Shown here piece by piece: positions 34,686-44,865 of a stretch of 64,000 nt of DNA. The notes beneath the pieces are model-generated. The model was not told the DNA's origin and searched no databases. It was given only the letters and a program-made list of their open reading frames with translations. Where the stretch lies: the NCBI RefSeq assembly GCF_020819595.1, contig NZ_JAJHNP010000004.1:1-64000 (forward strand), read 5' to 3'. The stretch's first letter is position 1. Each line of letters starts with the position of its first letter. Made by a program: the position numbers and the translations under genes. The stretch comes from Streptomyces barringtoniae (lineage in GTDB: Bacteria; Actinomycetota; Actinomycetes; Streptomycetales; Streptomycetaceae).

Positions 34686-35381
34686 GTGGAAAACGGCGCC
34701 GCCCCGACCGCCAAGCCCGTGATCGTCGCGATCGACGGCCCCTCCGGCACGGGCAAGTCGAGCACGTCGAAGGCCGTCGCCGCGCAGCTCGGCCTGAGCT
34801 ACCTGGACACCGGAGCCCAGTACCGGGCGATCACCTGGTGGATGGTGAACAACGGCATCGACCTGGAGGACCCGACCGCCATCGCGGCCGTCGCGGGCAA
34901 GCCGGTGATCGTCTCCGGCACCGACCCGGCCGCCCCGGCCATCACGGTCGACGGCGTCGACGTGGCCGGCCCGATCCGCACCCAGGAGGTCACCTCCAAG
35001 GTCAGCGCGGTCAGCGCGGTGCCCGAGGTACGCTCCCGGATCACCGAGCTGCAGCGCTCGATCGCCGCCGACGCCGAGAACGGCATAGTGGTCGAGGGCC
35101 GCGACATCGGTACGACCGTCCTCCCGGACGCCGACCTGAAGATCTTCCTCACCGCGTCCCCGGAGGCCCGTGCGGCCCGCCGCAGCGGCGAGCTGAAGGG
35201 CGCCGACATCCACGCCACCCGCGAGGCCCTGATCAAGCGGGACGCGGCCGACTCCTCCCGGAAGGCCTCGCCGCTCGCCAAGGCCGGCGACGCGGTCGAG
35301 GTGGACACCACCGAGCTCACCCTCGCCCAGGTCATCGAGTGCGTCGTCACCCTGGTCGAGGAGAAGCGGGCCGGGAAGTGA
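34686..35381 (+). CDS. cmk: (d)CMP kinase
   Basis: A 231-residue cytidylate kinase. The P-loop is IDGPSGTGKSSTSKAVAAQL near residue 15. LDTGAQYRAITWWMVNNG, the NMP-binding VVEGRDIGTTVLPDADLKIF and KRDAADSSRKASPL are the family landmarks. It phosphorylates CMP and dCMP. The GTG at 34686 has GGAAGG about 9 nt upstream. The stop overlaps the acyltransferase start, and der follows, the same cmk-plsC-der order seen in many actinobacteria. The upstream frame, which is open inside tyrA, is not used. Confidence 0.94.
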   Translation: MENGAAPTAKPVIVAIDGPSGTGKSSTSKAVAAQLGLSYLDTGAQYRAITWWMVNNGIDLEDPTAIAAVAGKPVIVSGTDPAAPAITVDGVDVAGPIRTQEVTSKVSAVSAVPEVRSRITELQRSIAADAENGIVVEGRDIGTTVLPDADLKIFLTASPEARAARRSGELKGADIHATREALIKRDAADSSRKASPLAKAGDAVEVDTTELTLAQVIECVVTLVEEKRAGK

Positions 35382-36022
35382 ACCTGCCCTCCGAGAGGGG
35401 CGCCGAGGTCGGGCGGCGCATCGGTGTCGGCCTGATGCGCGGGCTGTTCAGGCCGCGCGTGCTCGGCGCCTGGAAGGTGCCCGCGAGCGGCCCGGTGATC
35501 TTCGCCGTGAACCACTCGCACAACATCGACGGCCCGATGGTCATGGGTGTGGCGCCCCGGCCGACGCACTTCCTGATCAAGAAGGAGGCGTTCGTCGGCC
35601 CGCTGGACCCCTTCCTGACCGGCATCGGCCAGCTGAAGGTGGACCGCGCCGCCGCCGACCGCACCGCGATCACCCGGGCCCTCGGGGTCCTGGAGGCCGG
35701 CGGAGTGCTGGGCATCTTCCCGGAGGGCACCCGGGGCGAGGGCGACTTCGCGGCGCTGCGCGCCGGGCTCGCCTACTTCGCCGTACGCAGCGGGGCGCCG
35801 ATCGTGCCCGTCGCCGTACTGGGAAGCTCCGAGAAGCGGGGACGGTTGATAAAGGCGCTGCCCCCGTTGCGTTCCCGCATCGACGTCGTCTTCGGCGAGC
35901 CCTTCGAAGCGGGCGACGGAAGCGGCCGGCGTACGCGCAGGGCGCTGGACGAGGCGACCGAGCGCATCCAGAAGCAGCTCACCAGCCACCTGGAAAACGC
36001 CAGGCGCCTCACCGGGCGCTAG
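35378..36022 (+). CDS. 1-acyl-sn-glycerol-3-phosphate acyltransferase (PlsC family)
   Basis: A 214-residue membrane-associated acyltransferase. The catalytic H-x4-D is in [10 protein letters not shown] (near residue 44), and the glycerophosphate-binding [10 protein letters not shown] is near residue 113, with [20 protein letters not shown] after it. It should make phosphatidic acid from lysophosphatidate, though other acyl acceptors are possible. The GTG at 35378 overlaps the cmk stop (GTGA). No transmembrane helix is obvious; binding is probably peripheral. Confidence 0.88.
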   Translation: MNLPSERGAEVGRRIGVGLMRGLFRPRVLGAWKVPASGPVIFAVNHSHNIDGPMVMGVAPRPTHFLIKKEAFVGPLDPFLTGIGQLKVDRAAADRTAITRALGVLEAGGVLGIFPEGTRGEGDFAALRAGLAYFAVRSGAPIVPVAVLGSSEKRGRLIKALPPLRSRIDVVFGEPFEAGDGSGRRTRRALDEATERIQKQLTSHLENARRLTGR

Positions 36023-36113
36023 GCGACACTTGAGTAGTGGATCAGCCCACCGGGTTCGTCCCGTCAGGGCCTGTTCCACCGATCACCACAATGAACGACG
36101 AGGTACGGACTAC

Positions 36114-37598
36114 ATGAACGACGACATCCAGCCCGGCGACTCGGCTGAGCACGAGTACGACCACGGGGCTCTCGGCGACGCCGAGTACGCGGAGTTCATG
36201 GAGCTCGCCGCGGAAGAGGGCTTCGACATCCAGGACGTCGAGGGCGCCATCGAGGCGGCGGGCCACGGCCCGCTGCCCGTGCTCGCCGTCGTCGGCCGCC
36301 CCAATGTCGGCAAGTCGACCCTGGTGAACCGGATCATCGGCCGCCGTGAGGCGGTCGTCGAGGACAAGCCGGGCGTCACCCGCGACCGCGTCACCTACGA
36401 GGCCGAATGGGCCGGCCGCCGCTTCAAGGTCGTCGACACCGGCGGCTGGGAGCAGGACGTCCTCGGCATCGACGCCTCCGTGGCCGCCCAGGCCGAGTAC
36501 GCGATCGAGGCGGCCGACGCGGTCGTCTTCGTCGTGGACGCCAAGGTCGGCGCGACCGACACCGACGAGGCGGTCGTACGGCTGCTGCGCAAGGCCGGCA
36601 AGCCGGTCGTGCTGTGCGCCAACAAGGTCGACGGCCCGAGCGGCGAGGCCGACGCGGCCTACCTGTGGAGCCTCGGCCTCGGCGAGCCGCACCCCGTCTC
36701 GGCGCTGCACGGCCGTGGCACCGGCGACATGCTGGACGCCGTGCTCGAGGTGCTGCCGGCCGCGCCGCGCGAGACCTTCGGCGGGGGCGGCATCGGCGGC
36801 CCGCGCCGGATCGCCCTGATCGGCCGGCCGAACGTCGGCAAGTCCTCCCTGCTGAACAAGGTGGCGGGCGAGGAGCGCGTCGTCGTCAACGAACTGGCGG
36901 GCACCACCCGCGACCCGGTCGACGAGCTGATCGAACTGGGCGGCGTGACCTGGAAGTTCGTCGACACGGCGGGCATCCGCAAGCGCGTCCACCTCCAGCA
37001 GGGCGCCGACTACTACGCCTCCCTGCGCACGGCAGCGGCCGTGGAGAAGGCGGAGGTCGCCGTCATCCTGATCGACGCCTCCGAGAACATCTCCGTGCAG
37101 GACCAGCGGATCGTCACCATGGCCGTCGAGGCGGGCCGCGCGATCGTCATCGCCTACAACAAGTGGGACACCCTCGACGAGGAGCGCCGCTACTACCTGG
37201 AGCGGGAGATCGAGACCGAGTTGGGCCAGGTCGCCTGGGCCCCGCGCGTGAACGTCTCGGCGCGCACCGGCCGCCACATGGAGAAGCTGGTCCCGGCCAT
37301 CGAGACCGCGCTGGCCGGCTGGGAGACCCGCGTCCCCACCGGGCGCCTGAACGCCTTCCTCGGCGAGCTGGTCTCCGCCCACCCGCACCCGATCCGGGGC
37401 GGCAAGCAGCCGCGCATCCTGTTCGGCACCCAGGCCGGCACCAAGCCCCCGCGCTTCGTCCTCTTCGCCTCCGGCTTCATCGAGGCGGGCTACCGGCGCT
37501 TCATCGAGCGCCGCCTGCGCGAGGAGTTCGGCTTCGAGGGCACCCCGATCCACATCTCCGTCCGGGTGCGCGAGAAGCGCGGCGCGAAGAAGAAGTAA
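36114..37598 (+). CDS. der: Ribosome biogenesis GTPase Der (EngA)
   Basis: A 494-residue protein with two consecutive GTPase domains: [12 protein letters not shown] near residue 60 and [12 protein letters not shown] near residue 238, each followed by G3 (VDTGGW and VDTAGI) and G4 (NKVD and NKWD). A KH-like domain ends the protein with a basic tail, REKRGAKKK. It acts in assembly of the 50S subunit. The first ~55 residues are an acidic extension usual in actinobacteria. The ATG at 36114 is chosen, with GAGG about 11 nt upstream. A strong hairpin follows. Confidence 0.95.
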   Translation: MNDDIQPGDSAEHEYDHGALGDAEYAEFMELAAEEGFDIQDVEGAIEAAGHGPLPVLAVVGRPNVGKSTLVNRIIGRREAVVEDKPGVTRDRVTYEAEWAGRRFKVVDTGGWEQDVLGIDASVAAQAEYAIEAADAVVFVVDAKVGATDTDEAVVRLLRKAGKPVVLCANKVDGPSGEADAAYLWSLGLGEPHPVSALHGRGTGDMLDAVLEVLPAAPRETFGGGGIGGPRRIALIGRPNVGKSSLLNKVAGEERVVVNELAGTTRDPVDELIELGGVTWKFVDTAGIRKRVHLQQGADYYASLRTAAAVEKAEVAVILIDASENISVQDQRIVTMAVEAGRAIVIAYNKWDTLDEERRYYLEREIETELGQVAWAPRVNVSARTGRHMEKLVPAIETALAGWETRVPTGRLNAFLGELVSAHPHPIRGGKQPRILFGTQAGTKPPRFVLFASGFIEAGYRRFIERRLREEFGFEGTPIHISVRVREKRGAKKK

Positions 37599-37613
37599 CG
37601 GCGGTACGACGTC

Positions 37614-37647
37614 AAGGGCGGCCCCTGGAGATCCAGGTGCCGCCCTT
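37614..37647. terminator. Bidirectional terminator after der
   Basis: 15-nt arms (37614-37628 and 37633-37647) complementary except at one position, around the loop AGAT. It lies between der and the convergent small gene. Confidence 0.8.
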
Positions 37648-37660
37648 CACCGTGCGCCGG

Positions 37661-38077
37661 TCACACGCCCCGGCGCGGCCCCGGAGGCAGCGCCGCCGGA
37701 ACATGCTGCATCCCGGTGTCCTGCTGCTGCCGCCCGAGGCCGCCGACCCGCTGCCACTGCGACTGCTGCCGCGCGCTGTAGGCCCCGGCGCTGTAGGCGC
37801 TGTACGAGCTGCTGAACGACCCCGGCCGGTGGCCGCCGTACGGGCCGGTGGCATAGGTGCCCGTACGGTCCTGCAGGAGACCGAAGGGACTGAACCTCAG
37901 CCCCTCCTCCCCGCTGCGGTCACCGGGCAACGTGCGGAAGGTCTTGACCCACTCCGCGTAGAGCATGTCGTAGATCGGCGTCGCCGAGGCGCCCCCGACC
38001 CCGTCCTGCGTCGCCCGAGCGGACGGAACGGAGCCGAAGGCGGACCGGCGTGGGGGAGGAATGTCGTATGCGTGCAC
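37661..38077 (-). CDS. Small Streptomyces-type hypothetical protein
   Basis: A 138-residue protein. The most ordered part is PIYDMLYAEWVKTFRTLPGD, then RSGEEGLRFSPFGL; this pattern recurs in small Streptomyces proteins of unknown role (from memory, not checked). The C-terminal half is Ser/Tyr/Gly/Gln-rich (FSSSYSAYSAGAYSARQQ) and probably disordered. The GTG at 38075-38077 is a guess: the frame is open further upstream, the ribosome binding site is weak, and the conserved part begins about 35 residues later. Confidence 0.55.
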   Translation of the reverse strand: MHAYDIPPPRRSAFGSVPSARATQDGVGGASATPIYDMLYAEWVKTFRTLPGDRSGEEGLRFSPFGLLQDRTGTYATGPYGGHRPGSFSSSYSAYSAGAYSARQQSQWQRVGGLGRQQQDTGMQHVPAALPPGPRRGV

Positions 38078-38180
38078 GTGTGTCCAAACGACCGGGGCGT
38101 CAAAGAGATGCGGTTGTGCAACCCCCTGGGGGTGCCCGGGGCGCCGGCGACGCACAGCCCTCGTCCCTCGGGCGGGAAGA

Positions 38181-38966
38181 TCAGGTACCCGCGAGCGGAA
38201 GCGCCGCCGCGACCAGCTTCCCGCTCGCCGCGGCCTTGTCGAGGGACTCCCGCAGCAGATCCTCCCGCGGCTGCCGCCCGATCGACCCCACCGGCGCCGC
38301 GAACAGCACAACCTGCTGGTGCTTGTTCGCGGCGGCCCGCCAGCTGTCCGTGACCTGCAGCGGCTGGTGCGCCTGCCACCAGGCGACCGGCTGCCCGCCG
38401 TGCGCCGAGGGCTGCAGCACCGCGTGCAGCCGGCCCACGGCCAGCAGGACCGACCAGCCGTGCAGCACCGGCGGCACGGACGCCAGCTCCGTCAGCGGCA
38501 TGAACCCCTGTTCGATGAGGAGCGGGAGGAAGTCGTCGCCGGCCCCGGTGGAGCCCGGGCGCACGATCGGCGAGGTCGGCTCGACCACGAGCGCGGGGTG
38601 CAGTTCGCCCTCGATCAGGACGAGCCCGCTGGTCACGCCGAGCACCGCCTGCTCGGGCGCGGTCTGTCGCTGCTCGCCCGCCGCGGCGCCGACGCCGCCG
38701 ATGGACCGGACGGCGCCCTGCAGCTGCTCCTCGGTGACCTGGACGACCTGCGAGGGCAGGCAGCTGGCGTGGGCGAAGGCGAGGACGGCGGTCTCGTCGC
38801 CGACGAACAGAACGGTGCTGGTGCGCTCCTGCTCGGAGTCGCCCGGGGTGCGGCAGGACGTGCAGTCGTAACTGCCCGGGGCGTTCTCTCCGGCGAGCAG
38901 CCGGTCGGCTTCTTCGTCGCCGATCTCGGCGCGTACGGCGTCACTGACGTCGAGCATGCGCGGCAC
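38181..38966 (-). CDS. Hypothetical protein with CxxC and HxxC motifs
   Basis: A 261-residue protein of no recognised family. Residues ~30-80 hold YDCTSCRTPGD and, after FVGDETAVLAFA, HASCLPSQV: two Cys plus His and Cys that could bind a metal. The C-terminal half has repeated hydrophobic strands (VVLFAAPVGSIGRQ) and a Trp/Gln-rich WWQAHQPLQVTDSW. The GTG at 38964-38966 is used because GAGGGAG lies 7 nt before it. It is transcribed away from the Rpf-like gene and shares its promoter region. Confidence 0.7.
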   Translation of the reverse strand: MPRMLDVSDAVRAEIGDEEADRLLAGENAPGSYDCTSCRTPGDSEQERTSTVLFVGDETAVLAFAHASCLPSQVVQVTEEQLQGAVRSIGGVGAAAGEQRQTAPEQAVLGVTSGLVLIEGELHPALVVEPTSPIVRPGSTGAGDDFLPLLIEQGFMPLTELASVPPVLHGWSVLLAVGRLHAVLQPSAHGGQPVAWWQAHQPLQVTDSWRAAANKHQQVVLFAAPVGSIGRQPREDLLRESLDKAAASGKLVAAALPLAGT

Positions 38967-40168
<1,202 letters not shown>

Positions 40169-40245
40169 TCACCGGGCACCCGCGCAGAGCAGCCGCTGTC
40201 CGTCGAGGACAGCGGCTGTCCGCGTTCCCTGACAGACTCGGCCCC

Positions 40246-41295
40246 ATGTTGGAGACCTCGGCACGTCTGCTGCGGCTGCTCTCGCTGCTCCAGGCCCACC
40301 GCGAGTGGTCCGGCGCCGAACTCGCCGACCGGCTCGGCGTCACGACGCGCACGGTCCGCCGGGACGTGGACCGGCTGCGCGAGCTCGGCTACCCGGTCAA
40401 CGCCAGCCCCGGCACCGGCGGCGGCTACCAGCTGGGCGCGGGCGCCGCACTCCCGCCGCTGCTGCTGGACGACGACGAGGCCGTGGCCGTCGCCGTCGGC
40501 CTGCGCACCGCCGCCGGGCAGGGCATCGAGGGCATCGGCGAGACCTCCGTACGGGCCCTCGCCAAGCTGGAACAGGTGCTGCCGGGCCGGCTGCGCCGCC
40601 GGGTGAGCGCCCTGGGCGCCTTCACCGTGCCGATGCTGCGCGGCGGCCCGCCGGCCGCGGACGTCGACCCGGCGCTCCTCACCGAACTGGCCAACCTGTG
40701 CCGGGACGCCGAGCGGCTGCGCTTCGCGTACCGCACGCACGACGGCGCGGACAGCCGCCGTACCGTCGAGCCGCACCGGCTGGTGTGCACCGAGCGGCGC
40801 TGGTACCTGGTCGCCTGGGACGTCGACCGGGCGGACTGGCGCACCTTCCGCGTCGACCGCATCACCCCCACACCGCCGCACGGGCCCCGCTTCACCCCGC
40901 GCGAGCCGCCCGCGGAGGACCTGGCCGCCTACGTCTCGAAGGGCGTCTCCACGCGCGCGTACGCCACGCATTCCGCGGTACGGCTGCTGGTGCCGCTGCA
41001 CGAGGCCGCCGAGCGGATCTCGCCGTCGGCCGGGACGCTGGAGGCCGACGGCGAGGACACCTGCGTCCTGCGCAGCGGGGCGCCGAACCTCGAGGTGATG
41101 GTCATTCACATCATGATGACCGGCTTCGCGTTCGAGGTGATCGAGCCCGCCGGGCTGACCGAGGAGATCAGGAGGATCCGGGACCGGCTCGATGCGGCGC
41201 TGGCGCGGACCGCGGTACCTGCTCCTTCGCCACGTACTCCGGGTGATGCAGGTCGAACGCCGGGGACTCCGAGCGGATCCGGGGCAGCGCGTTGA
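40246..41295 (+). CDS. WYL-domain transcriptional regulator (YafY type)
   Basis: A 349-residue regulator. The N-terminal winged helix is [18 protein letters not shown], then [22 protein letters not shown] domain follows, with [20 protein letters not shown] (residues ~185-205), and a C-terminal ligand-domain extension. WYL proteins sense nucleic acid or small ligands and control stress or defence genes. No target is evident. The last 128 bp overlap the 3' end of the cytochrome oxidase gene on the opposite strand. The tail after about residue 325 is Pro/Thr/Gly-rich and may be a by-product of read-through into that region. The ATG is close to a possible leaderless -10. Confidence 0.85.
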   Translation: MLETSARLLRLLSLLQAHREWSGAELADRLGVTTRTVRRDVDRLRELGYPVNASPGTGGGYQLGAGAALPPLLLDDDEAVAVAVGLRTAAGQGIEGIGETSVRALAKLEQVLPGRLRRRVSALGAFTVPMLRGGPPAADVDPALLTELANLCRDAERLRFAYRTHDGADSRRTVEPHRLVCTERRWYLVAWDVDRADWRTFRVDRITPTPPHGPRFTPREPPAEDLAAYVSKGVSTRAYATHSAVRLLVPLHEAAERISPSAGTLEADGEDTCVLRSGAPNLEVMVIHIMMTGFAFEVIEPAGLTEEIRRIRDRLDAALARTAVPAPSPRTPGDAGRTPGTPSGSGAAR

Positions 41296-42868
41296 AGTTG
41301 TGCCGGGGCGGCGGGCAGGAGGTCGCCCACTCCAGGGACCGGCCGTAGCCCCAGGGGTCGTCGGTCTCGACCTTCTCGCCGTACCTGGCGGTCTTCCAGA
41401 CGTTGTAGAGGAACGGCAGCGTCGACAGGCCCAGCAGGAACGCGCCGATCGAGGAGACGGTGTTGAGCGCGGTGAAGCCGTCGGCCGCCAGATAGTCGGC
41501 GTACCGGCGTGGCATGCCCTCGGCGCCCAGCCAGTGCTGCACCAGGAACGTGGTGTGGAAGCCGACGAACAAGGTCCAGAACTGGATCTTTCCGAGCCGC
41601 TCGTCCAGCATCTTCCCGGTGAACTTCGGCCACCAGAAGTAGAAGCCGCCGAAGACCGCGAAGACGACCGTGCCGAACACGACGTAGTGGAAGTGCGCGA
41701 CGACGAAGTACGAGTCCGTGACGTGGAAGTCCAGCGGCGGAGACGCCAGGATCACCCCGGTCAGGCCGCCGAACAGGAAGGTCACCAGGAAGCCCGCCGC
41801 CCACAGCATCGGCGTCTCGAAGGACAGCGAGCCGCCCAGCATCGTGCCGGTCCAGTTGAAGAACTTCACGCCCGTCGGCACCGCGATCAGGAACGACATG
41901 AAGGAGAAGAACGGCAGCAACACCGCGCCCGTGGCGAACATGTGGTGAGCCCACACCACGACCGACAGCCCGGTGATCGCCATCGTCGCGGCGACCAGCG
42001 TCAGGTAGCCGAAGACCGGCTTACGGCTGAACACCGGGATGATCTCCGTGATGATCCCGAAGAACGGCAGCGCGATGATGTACACCTCGGGGTGCCCGAA
42101 GAACCAGAACAGGTGCTGCCACAGCAGCGCCCCGCCGTTCGCCGCCTCGAACACCTGCGAACCGAACCGCCGGTCCGCCTCCAGCACCAGCAGCGCCGCC
42201 GCCAGCACCGGGAACGCCAGCAGGATCAGGATCGACGTGAACAGCGTGTTCCAGGTGAAGATCGGCATCCGGAACATCGTCATGCCCGGCGCGCGCATCC
42301 CGACGATCGTGGTGATGAAGTTGACCGCGCCCAGGATCGTCCCGAAGCCGGACAGTGCCAGCCCCATGATCCACAGATCCGGACCGACGCCGGGGGAGTG
42401 CAGGGAGTCGTTGAGCGGCGCGTAGGCGAACCAGCCGAAGGCCGCGGGCCCGTCCGGGGTGAACAGCGAGCCGAGCACGATCAGCCCGCCGAAGGCGAAC
42501 AGCCAGTACGACAGCATGTTCAGCCGCGGGAAGGCCACGTCCGGCGCGCCTATCTGCAACGGCATCAGCTCGTTGGCGAAGCCCGCGAAGCTCGGGGTCG
42601 CGAAGAGCAGCAGCATGATCGTGCCGTGCAGCGTGAACAGCTGGTTGTACTCCTCGTTGCTCATGATCTGCAGACCCGGCCGGGCCAGTTCGGCACGCAT
42701 CAGCAGCGCCATGACCCCGCCGGCCAGGAAGAAGCCGAACGCCGTGACCAGGTACAGATGCCCGATCTTCTTGTGGTCGGTGGTGGTGAGCCAGTCGACC
42801 ACCACCCGGCCGGCCCGGTCCCTGCCGCGCACCGGCCCTGCCGTCGCCCCCGCGGTCTCCGTCCCCAT
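41168..42868 (-). CDS. ctaD: Cytochrome c oxidase subunit I (orphan paralogue)
   Basis: A 566-residue haem-copper oxidase subunit I with 12 membrane segments. Haem and CuB ligands are present: [18 protein letters not shown] (His with the cross-linked Tyr), WAHHMFATG and [11 protein letters not shown]. The K-channel Lys is in [10 protein letters not shown]. It reduces oxygen at the cytoplasmic membrane. No subunit II or III gene is nearby, so it is a second, unlinked copy that must use partners encoded elsewhere. The ATG at 42866-42868 (MGTETAG) is used. Its last ~40 codons overlap the convergent WYL gene. Confidence 0.93.
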   Translation of the reverse strand: MGTETAGATAGPVRGRDRAGRVVVDWLTTTDHKKIGHLYLVTAFGFFLAGGVMALLMRAELARPGLQIMSNEEYNQLFTLHGTIMLLLFATPSFAGFANELMPLQIGAPDVAFPRLNMLSYWLFAFGGLIVLGSLFTPDGPAAFGWFAYAPLNDSLHSPGVGPDLWIMGLALSGFGTILGAVNFITTIVGMRAPGMTMFRMPIFTWNTLFTSILILLAFPVLAAALLVLEADRRFGSQVFEAANGGALLWQHLFWFFGHPEVYIIALPFFGIITEIIPVFSRKPVFGYLTLVAATMAITGLSVVVWAHHMFATGAVLLPFFSFMSFLIAVPTGVKFFNWTGTMLGGSLSFETPMLWAAGFLVTFLFGGLTGVILASPPLDFHVTDSYFVVAHFHYVVFGTVVFAVFGGFYFWWPKFTGKMLDERLGKIQFWTLFVGFHTTFLVQHWLGAEGMPRRYADYLAADGFTALNTVSSIGAFLLGLSTLPFLYNVWKTARYGEKVETDDPWGYGRSLEWATSCPPPRHNFNALPRIRSESPAFDLHHPEYVAKEQVPRSAPAPHRAGPGSS

Positions 42869-43280
42869 CGCTTCGCCGCCTCTTCGCATCGTCGCGCCCG
42901 GGCCCGCCGCGGCACGCCTACCCGCGGACCGGCGCCATGATGCTCGCGGGGTCATCCGCTCCGACAGGGGGCGTGCGGCGTTGATGTGCTGAATCCGTGA
43001 AAATTCCCATGCGGCGTCAGATGCCCTGGCATCACTGCCGGATTCCGCGGGTAATCACATACCCGGACCCGTCAGGAGCCAGGGAGTGGAACTTTCCGCC
43101 GGGTAATTCGACGGGCTGCTCAGGGGGGCGCCAATTCTGTTCGATTATCCCGGCGCGGCTCTTCCCGAAACGCCCGTACGTGTGACCCGGTTCGAGGGAA
43201 ACGCGGCCCCACAGCTGTGACAGAAGTGTGACGGTAGCCGGATACGGCTCTTACCTTGCGCTGCGCGGTAGCGTGGCGGC
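42869..43280. other. Intergenic region between ctaD and the I78 gene
   Basis: 412 nt without a gene, carrying the ctaD promoter and the leaderless promoter of the small gene. A perfect 14-nt palindrome GATGCCCTGGCATC (two 6-nt arms around CT) lies near 43020 upstream of ctaD and may be an operator. Confidence 0.45.
43269..43274 (+). promoter_or_regulatory. -10 box of a probable leaderless promoter
   Basis: TAGCGT lies 6 nt before the ATG at 43281, the same sequence and spacing as upstream of the gene at 6932. Confidence 0.4.
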
Positions 43281-43496
43281 ATGCCACCGATTCCCACTCC
43301 GCCAGCGGAGCCCCAGGACAGTCCGGACGGGTACGTCGGCCTCGACGCCGAGCACGCGGAGCGGCTCGCTCGGGACCGGGGATGGTCGACGGTACGGTCG
43401 CTGCCGCCGGGTGCGATCATCACCATGGAGTACCGGGCGGGCCGGCTGAACTTCGAGGTGCGGGACGGCGTGGTGGCCCGTGCCTGGAAGGGCTGA
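43281..43496 (+). CDS. Peptidase inhibitor I78 family protein
   Basis: A 71-residue protein matching the potato-inhibitor-like I78 family: a Leu-rich helix (AEHAERLARDRGW), TVRSLPPGAIITMEYRAGRL with the PPG loop, and NFEVRDGVVARAW. The family inhibits serine proteases, and two streptogrisin genes are in this window, but there is no signal peptide here, so the target is probably not a secreted protease unless export is non-classical. It is a single-gene unit, followed by a bidirectional terminator. Confidence 0.75.
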   Translation: MPPIPTPPAEPQDSPDGYVGLDAEHAERLARDRGWSTVRSLPPGAIITMEYRAGRLNFEVRDGVVARAWKG

Positions 43497-43526
43497 GGGC
43501 CGCCCCTTTCGGGCACATGCAGGGCG

Positions 43527-43562
43527 AAGGCCCCGTTTCCCTCCTTCGGGAAGCGGGGCCTT
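43527..43562. terminator. Bidirectional terminator
   Basis: 15-nt arms (43527-43541, AAGGCCCCGTTTCCC, and 43548-43562) with one G-T wobble pair, around TCCTTC. It serves the I78 gene and the convergent phosphatase gene. Confidence 0.85.
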
Positions 43563-43614
43563 CGTCGTGTGCGCGGGGCCGTTGTGCGTACCGGGCCCGG
43601 GCGTCAGCGGCGCG

Positions 43615-44628
43615 TCACGGCCGGGCCGGCTGGGTCGTGCCGCGCGGGAGGCGGTCGGCGTGCGGCGGGCGGCGGCTGCCCGCCGGGGTGACCGGAGTGC
43701 GTTCCGAACGGGTCGTGTGCGGTCCCGGGGCCAGATGCGCCGGGCCTCTGGAGGCGCGGGCCGAGGCGACCGGCTCGCGCGCCGGGGCCGGCTGCTCGGC
43801 CGGTGCGCCGAGCGGCCTGAGCGCCACCGGTGTGACCGGCACTGCCGGTTCGGCCACGGGACGGCCGCGGCGGGCGCGCCAGCGGTCGCGCAGATCGAAC
43901 AGGGCGGTCTCGGCCCTGGCGATCAGCGGCTCGAACCACGGCAGGGCGAGCAGGATCAGCAGACCGGCGGCCCAGCCCAGCAGCACGTCGCTCAGCCAGT
44001 GCGTACCGAGGTAGACGGTGGTGAGGCCGACGCCCAGCGACGTGATCGCGGACAGCGCCGACAGCCAGCGGCGCGCTCTCGGGGTGGAGGCCAGATAGGC
44101 CAGGATGCCCCAGGTCACCACCGCGTTGGCGGTGTGGCCGCTGGGGAATATATCGCCGCCCAGGCCCATCTCGTTCGAGCCGATCACGGTCGCGTAGTGC
44201 GGACCGAGGCGCCCCATGCCGAGCTTGGCGGCGCCGACCGTGATGTTGAGCAGCAGCAGCGAGGTGGCCAGGGTGAGCAGCGGGCGCAGCGTGTGCTGCC
44301 GCCAGGAGCGCCAGCCCAGCCAGGCCGCGACCATCACCGCGGTGGGGCCGCGCTGGCCGAGCACCACGTAGTAGTCGAGGAAGGCGTGGATCTGCGGCCA
44401 CTGCTGGTACGGCCGGAAGAACATGACCTGCCAGTCGAGCCGGACCAGCCAGGACGTGATCACCACGGCCCACACGATCGCCAGGTAGAAAGCCAGGGTC
44501 GCGGTGAAGAGAACGACCCGGTGCCGGCTCATACTTGGCACATCGATGTGGGCCGGTCGTTCCGGCTCACGGTCGAGTCTGGCGAACACCCGGTCCAGAC
44601 GCCGGGTGAGGTTTCGTTCGGTACGCAC
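43615..44628 (-). CDS. PAP2 superfamily membrane phosphatase
   Basis: A 337-residue protein with 5-6 membrane helices and a long Pro/Ala/Arg-rich C-terminal tail (~90 residues). The PAP2 motifs are altered: motif 1 reads K-LGMGRL-GP (Gly in place of the usual Arg), motif 2 PSGHTAN is intact with its His, and motif 3 is TTVYLGTHWLSD, retaining His and Asp but with Thr-Thr in place of Ser-Arg. The nucleophile His and charge-relay Asp are thus kept. It may act on a lipid phosphate. The GTG at 44626-44628 (MRTERN) is used; the frame is open a little further upstream. Confidence 0.75.
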   Translation of the reverse strand: MRTERNLTRRLDRVFARLDREPERPAHIDVPSMSRHRVVLFTATLAFYLAIVWAVVITSWLVRLDWQVMFFRPYQQWPQIHAFLDYYVVLGQRGPTAVMVAAWLGWRSWRQHTLRPLLTLATSLLLLNITVGAAKLGMGRLGPHYATVIGSNEMGLGGDIFPSGHTANAVVTWGILAYLASTPRARRWLSALSAITSLGVGLTTVYLGTHWLSDVLLGWAAGLLILLALPWFEPLIARAETALFDLRDRWRARRGRPVAEPAVPVTPVALRPLGAPAEQPAPAREPVASARASRGPAHLAPGPHTTRSERTPVTPAGSRRPPHADRLPRGTTQPARP

Positions 44629-44865
44629 CCAATCGACGTTACAGCGGGTGAGCTGTGGTCCCGGTCGAAACAGCGGGTTTGTGATGACGATGTGATGTGG
44701 GAAACCTCTCAAGCGCGGCCCGAATTCCAGGCATTCCGCAATCCTGTGAGGTCGTTCTCTTCAATTCCTTTGATCATGCCGGGCGTTGTTTATATGCCGC
44801 TTATGAATGCGTTAACCCGGTCCTGGCGCGGAATTTTCCGGGGCGTCATCGGCCGGTGAAGTCGA

